Shown here piece after piece: positions 61,501 through 64,000 of a stretch of DNA of 64,000 bases. Source of the stretch: UBA1081 sp045639185 (GTDB lineage Bacteria > Bacillota > Clostridia > Oscillospirales > Acutalibacteraceae); assembly GCA_045639185.1 (NCBI GenBank), contig JAZUCO010000115.1, positions 37,996 through 101,995 on the forward strand, given 5' to 3'. The notes beneath the pieces are model-generated. The model was not told the DNA's origin. It ran no database searches and saw only the letters and a list, made by a program, of their open reading frames with translations. Each line of letters begins with the position of its first letter. The first letter of the stretch is position 1. The translations under genes were made by a program, and so were the position numbers.

Positions 61501-61645
61501 TTGTGATATTTCAGATTGGAATGACATAATCGCTGTATATGCAGGTGATTATCGTACAGTCGGACTTAAATCAGACGGCTCTGTTGTTGCAGTAGGTGAT
61601 AATGATTACCGTCAGTGTGATGTTTCAGACTGGGATTTATTTTAA
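58547..61645 (+). CDS. Zinc-ribbon/TPR/TIR/transmembrane/RCC1-repeat protein
   Basis: A 1032-residue protein. In order: zinc ribbon (Cys6, Cys9, Cys24, Cys27); a TPR-like pair (about 40-150); a TIR domain (about 156-295) with YDVFICYKEADETG at strand A, VFYAAITLEDKLGSAYEP in the BB-loop region, and Glu239 in AVWVKNEWSRYL at the catalytic-Glu position of NAD-cleaving TIRs. Next come three helical repeats ending AKIPGWKD..IEECK (about 400-570), a transmembrane helix (about 584-606), TPR-like repeats, and seven 38-residue RCC1-like repeats (773-1032). With basic residues before the helix, the TIR side is cytosolic and the RCC1 side outside. The N-terminal half is common in gut Firmicutes; the ectodomain is not. 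Function unknown. Confidence 0.88.
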   Translation: MAVFKCKMCGGAIDITSCQSVVECAYCGTQQTIPKSTDENIQTMFNRANLLRQKNEFDKAEEIYEKILLADATEAEAYWCVILCKFGIEYVEDPKTFKRVPTCHRTSYDSIIADEYYKLAIQYADAVQKGIYESEAKIIDNIQKEILAISQKEEPYDVFICYKEADETGKRTQDSVIANDIYHQLTQEGFKVFYAAITLEDKLGSAYEPCIFAALNSAKVMLVVGTKEEHFNAVWVKNEWSRYLKLMKNDRSRILIPCYKDMDAYELPEEFAHLQAQDMSKIGFVNDVIRGVKKIIKTEPEVKTVIQEKVISESLNANSTALLKRGYMALEDSEWKKADDFFEQVLNFDAECAEAYLGKLLAELCITKAEKLPDSSRDFENSSNFNKILRFGNKEIVDTVSTSLTKVKERIHTNYMDGLFQEALSVFSNAKTVADFNNAKARFAKISGWKNADEMCEKCKACAEKIIAAEKDSVYSEAVKILNNAEITNDCKKAEALFAKIPGWKDSETKIEECKNKAKDIIYSEAEKMLDTARVSFYYNKAAEIFAKIPGWRDADAKIEECKQKAAELIAEEKRAEKQKKKKFVIVAISSVALIIACWIIAVIVNINKYNSAVELMNVGKYDEAIVVFEELDGYKDSSELRKKCITAHAIILLENGKFEDAIAFFSSVENDGTAIVNEYKYNFAISLLESDKYTESITVFESLGEYNDSVSYKKYANAISLMNDAKYYEARAIFNELGEFLNSKEKSTECHNILVEKYSKLISNKNRISAEGGQTVGLKSDGTVVATGENQYGQCDVSGWTDIVAVSSSWGQTIGLKSDGTVVAIGCNDDGECDVSDWTNIIAISAGTTHTVGLKSDGTVVATGDNYYGECNVSDWTDIVAVTAGQGYTVGLKSDGTVVAKGDNGFGQCAVEDWTDIIAVSANDEYTVGFKADGAVVTTGRNSYGQYDVSDWTDIIALSADENHAVGLRSDGTVVAIGFNYDGRCDISDWNDIIAVYAGDYRTVGLKSDGSVVAVGDNDYRQCDVSDWDLF
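60863..61642 (+). repeat. Seven tandem 114-bp coding repeats (RCC1-like blades)
   Basis: Period is exactly 114 bases (38 codons); the recurring GGACTCAAATCAGACGG is found at 60878 and 60992. Protein consensus is TVGLKSDGTVVATGDN, then YGQCDVSDWTDIIAVSAG. The first two copies are the most alike at DNA level; the later ones have diverged; the seventh is cut short. Confidence 0.92.
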
Positions 61646-61657
61646 TTAAATATAGCA

Positions 61658-61697
61658 AAAAAAGACGATTTCAGTTATAGAAATCGTCTTTTATATT
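61658..61697 (+). terminator. Terminator after the TIR-RCC1 gene
   Basis: Stem AAAAGACGATTTC/GAAATCGTCTTTT with a short loop, then TATATTT. Confidence 0.85.
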
Positions 61698-61705
61698 TAG
61701 CTTCA

Positions 61706-61892
61706 AAAAAACCCGCCATGCCGTTCTGCAACCAATAGTAACCTGCATTTTAAGCAGGTGGGTGCCTCCCGATACCTTTGCGCTCCCTTCGTCTGACATA
61801 AGTCAGGAGGTCTGCATCCCGATATACGGAGTCCGGCTCCCGTTTTTTACAATTGTAGGGTTAATATAAGTTACAGAATATATCGCACACAG
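61706..61892 (-). ncRNA. ssrS: 6S RNA
   Basis: On the minus strand the closing stem TTCTGTAAC (near the 5' end) pairs with GTTGCAGAA near the 3' end, extended by GTGC with GCAT. Inside are hairpins CTGAC/GTCAG and ACCTGC/GCAGGT separated by unpaired stretches that would form the open bubble. The 3' part (GGCACCCACCTG, GGTTACT, GGTTGCAGAACGGCATGGCG) lines up with the 3' half of known 6S RNAs, including the short 3' hairpin, and a T run ends it. 6S RNA binds sigma-70-type RNA polymerase to slow transcription in stationary phase. No ORF of note in this 270-base gap. Ends are estimates. Confidence 0.8.
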
Positions 61893-61913
61893 CAGGAAAG
61901 TGGTAAAGAAAAA

Positions 61914-62234
61914 TTAATCGTCGAAATCGAACATATCAGCAAGTCTTTCTTCAAACATCTTGCCGATTCTCATAAATTCTTCTTCATTCTCGATGGGTTC
62001 AAGATAAATCTCACCGTCGTCGTCATAATTTCTGAGAAGAATGATAAGTTCACCGTCTTCATCAACAACTTCTTCGTCGTAAATGGGGAGGAGAGCTACA
62101 TATTCTTTATCATCAATTGAAATAATATCAAGCTCTTCAAAGATATGTTCTTCACCGTCATCATCAATAACACTTACGATATCAGGAGAATATTCTTCTG
62201 TTGCCTGATCTTCATTATTTATAAAATCACTCAT
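61914..62234 (-). CDS. DUF1292 family protein
   Basis: A 106-residue, highly acidic cytosolic protein with the DUF1292 pattern: IVSVIDDDGEEHIFEELDII, KEYVALLPIYD and ELIILLRNYDDDGEIYLEPI, then a Phe/Met-rich C-terminal helix. Members of this family are widespread in Firmicutes and of unknown function. ATG 62234 has AAGGAG 10 bases upstream. The 6S RNA begins about 20 bases after its stop codon on the same strand. Confidence 0.9.
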   Translation of the reverse strand: MSDFINNEDQATEEYSPDIVSVIDDDGEEHIFEELDIISIDDKEYVALLPIYDEEVVDEDGELIILLRNYDDDGEIYLEPIENEEEFMRIGKMFEERLADMFDFDD

Positions 62235-62316
62235 TTTATTCAACTCCTTCTTAACTTAGTTCAGAACAATGCTATTTTAACAAAAATTCATCAAAAAGTC
62301 AACCGAACAAATCTGT

Positions 62317-63171
62317 TTATTCAGAAATTTCCGCTGCCCAATAACATTCATAAGTATTGCCTGATTCAAGAGAAATAATTGCATCTTTCTTTGAAATATC
62401 ATCTTTTTTCTCGTGAGAATCATTTACACCCCACCAGGGTTCAATACAAACATAAGGAGCACCGGGTTTTGCCCAGATGCCGAGATATGAGCAATCGCTG
62501 TAGTCAAACTTAACCTGTCTGTTATGATTATCACTTGCAAGTGTAAGATATTCAGAATTCATATTGCTGAAAATCAATGCATCGTTATTGAAAATGTCTT
62601 TTGTAATGATGATTTTGTTATCATCTCTGAGTACAGGCATTGTTTTGCCGGTACGGAGACATTCTGTATCAATTTCTACAGTATCAAGGTTCTCATTCTT
62701 TTCAAAAACAAGATAATCACCGATTTCACAATTGAAGCCGGGATGACCGCCTATTGAAAAATACATTGTGTCAGCAGAATCATTTACAATTTTATGTGTA
62801 CAGGTTAACTTTTTTCCCTCAATACTGAAAGTAACATAAACTTTGAACTCAAAGGGGAAGATTTTTCTTGTTTCATCATCTGCAGTTTCAACAAATGTCA
62901 TTGAAGTTGCATTTTTTTCAACAAGCTGAGCCTCACGCTTTCTGAAAAGACCGTGTTTGGGCATAGTGTATTCATTTCCGTTAAGGTAATATTTGTCATC
63001 AAGAACTCTGCCGATAATAGGGAAGAGAACAGGAGACTGACCATACCATACATCAGGATTGCCCTGCCAGAGGTATTCAAAATCTATATCTTTTGAGTAA
63101 AAGCTTGTAAGCTCTGCGCCGTCTGTTTTTACACCGACTTTAATAAAATCATTTTCAATATAATGAATCAT
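62317..63171 (-). CDS. Aldose 1-epimerase family protein (LacX-like)
   Basis: A 284-residue mutarotase-fold protein of the short LacX/YeaD type: GAELTSFYSKDIDFEYLWQG, GQSPVLFPIIGRVLDDKYYL, MPKHGLFRKREAQL with the conserved His-Gly, FSIGGHPGFNC with the second His and CIEPWWGVNDSHE near the C-terminal Glu. Distinct from and shorter than GalM at 54644. Catalysis is probable but its sugar is unknown. GGAG precedes the ATG. Monocistronic between the DUF1292 gene and a subtilase. Confidence 0.88.
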   Translation of the reverse strand: MIHYIENDFIKVGVKTDGAELTSFYSKDIDFEYLWQGNPDVWYGQSPVLFPIIGRVLDDKYYLNGNEYTMPKHGLFRKREAQLVEKNATSMTFVETADDETRKIFPFEFKVYVTFSIEGKKLTCTHKIVNDSADTMYFSIGGHPGFNCEIGDYLVFEKNENLDTVEIDTECLRTGKTMPVLRDDNKIIITKDIFNNDALIFSNMNSEYLTLASDNHNRQVKFDYSDCSYLGIWAKPGAPYVCIEPWWGVNDSHEKKDDISKKDAIISLESGNTYECYWAAEISE

Positions 63172-63235
63172 AATTTTTACTCCATCCTTATTTTTTAATT
63201 ATTATAACACGCTATTATAAAAATTACAATAATTA

Positions 63236-64000
63236 TTACTCTAAAATGTATTGAACTGCAGCATAAATATCAAGCTGAGGGTATGTGAAATCTTTTGCTT
63301 CAACAGAAGTTGTAGCAGAGTCTATAATAGCATTTTTTACGTCTTTTCCCGTCAATGAATCATCCAGTTCAAACAACAGACCTGCAGTTGCTGTAACAAA
63401 CGGTGCAGCCATAGAAGTGCCTGACATAAACTCATACTCATAAAAATATCCTGTGCTGTGAATATCAATACCTGGAGCTGCTATATCGATTCTTTCACCA
63501 AGAGAAGAATATTTTGCAACTTCAGATGAACTATTGATGGCGGATACGACCATAATTCTGTCTTTTATTTCAGGTTTATCAATAGATGAAAAATAAAGAG
63601 AATATGCAGAATCGCAATATTCAGGCAAACAATCAAATATACCTAAAATATCAATCTTACCTAGAATCTTTTTCTCACCATATCCGAAGTAAGGGGAGTC
63701 AACTTTATACAATGATTTGCCCGTTTCGTTGCCTGCAGAAATACATATCAGAAATTCTGAACCGTTTTCAAGAATCTTTATAAGGACTTCTTCAAAAAAC
63801 GCGTTTGAAGATTCTACATATTCAATTGCATCAGTATCTCCAAGCGATGCAGATACAGGGATATATGAATTATAGCCCATACTGATGTTTACAGCCTTGA
63901 TTTCTTCATTTACTATCATATTTGTTATTGCTGCAACCCAATATGATACAGAGCAATTCAGGGCATTTTCTGAATAAATTCCTGCCCCCGGTACAACACC
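63236..64000 (-). CDS. Subtilisin-family (S8) serine protease, C-terminal part
   Basis: The open frame runs off the window edge: upstream of the first ATG it continues GVVPGAGIYSENALN, which is the usual GVAPGA segment of subtilases, so at least 255 residues are present here. The catalytic Ser is in MSGTSMAAPFVTATAGLL, the oxyanion Asn in ICISAGNETGKS, and SSLGERIDIAAPGID is typical. The catalytic Asp and His lie beyond 64000, as would any signal peptide. Ends right after the Ser domain, without a fused surface module. Confidence 0.9.
   Translation of the reverse strand, partial: GVVPGAGIYSENALNCSVSYWVAAITNMIVNEEIKAVNISMGYNSYIPVSASLGDTDAIEYVESSNAFFEEVLIKILENGSEFLICISAGNETGKSLYKVDSPYFGYGEKKILGKIDILGIFDCLPEYCDSAYSLYFSSIDKPEIKDRIMVVSAINSSSEVAKYSSLGERIDIAAPGIDIHSTGYFYEYEFMSGTSMAAPFVTATAGLLFELDDSLTGKDVKNAIIDSATTSVEAKDFTYPQLDIYAAVQYILE

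Noticed and set aside
60863..61642. CRISPR-like or minisatellite array
   Set aside because: The 114-bp period is in frame, diverged at third positions and codes for RCC1-like blades; no spacer structure.

Overview
The window reads as a low-GC Gram-positive anaerobe of the class Clostridia, most likely a gut Oscillospiraceae/Ruminococcaceae-type bacterium. The case rests on AT-rich DNA with consensus sigma-A promoters (TTGACA-17-TATAAT) and strong Shine-Dalgarno sites, a rubrerythrin, dockerin modules, a Wzy-type capsule locus with a CpsB/BY-kinase regulatory arm, a complete pyr operon with pyrI, and a zinc-ribbon/TPR/TIR protein of a kind familiar from gut Firmicutes. This placement is inference; no rRNA gene is present.

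Layout. 1-5.5 kb: truncated membrane protein, a free-standing 33-residue peptide gene, nagA, a ceramidase-like protein, a secreted beta-helix protein, two tRNA genes (CAT and Trp) and a small broken ORF. 5.5-21.8 kb (minus strand): a long, tightly packed capsule/exopolysaccharide operon (PglF-type dehydratase, initiating phosphoglycosyltransferase, seven or eight glycosyltransferases, EpsG-like polymerase, Wzx flippase, KdsB-like CMP-sugar synthetase) that runs into a phosphoesterase, ung and a lipoprotein. 21.9-26.7 kb (plus strand, divergent promoter): CpsB/Wzh phosphatase, an Ig-like membrane protein and two tandem Wzz/BY-kinase proteins. 26.7-36.3 kb: GH2 glycosidase, rubrerythrin, a cysteine-rich protein of unknown function, a Gfo/Idh/MocA oxidoreductase, a YbaK/ProX editing protein, a GPH sugar symporter, a divergent LCP-like protein, folE and a lipoprotein. 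36.4-41.2 kb: uvrB-uvrA. 41.3-47.0 kb: pyrC-K-D-F-E-B-I, with an in-frame TGA in pyrF. 47.1-54.5 kb (minus): FHA, RodA/FtsW, PBP, ABC ATPase and giant FtsX permease. 54.6-64 kb: galM, a dockerin/cohesin-like/dockerin hydrolase, a TIR-transmembrane-RCC1 protein, a 6S RNA, a DUF1292 protein, a LacX-type epimerase and a truncated subtilase.

How parts work together: the capsule operon and the divergent kinase/phosphatase arm form one surface-polysaccharide system, with repeat-unit synthesis on one side and chain-length/export control on the other. The pyr operon covers every de novo UMP step after carbamoyl phosphate, if the pyrF stop is real and somehow bypassed or has been recently acquired. 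FHA-RodA-PBP is an elongation/division cell-wall module.

The most noteworthy items are the transmembrane TIR protein with seven 38-residue RCC1-like repeats predicted outside the cell, the stop codon in pyrF, the division of motifs between the two BY-kinases, the two-dockerin protein, and the autonomous 33-residue peptide gene. All assignments come from reading the sequence; no database search was run.
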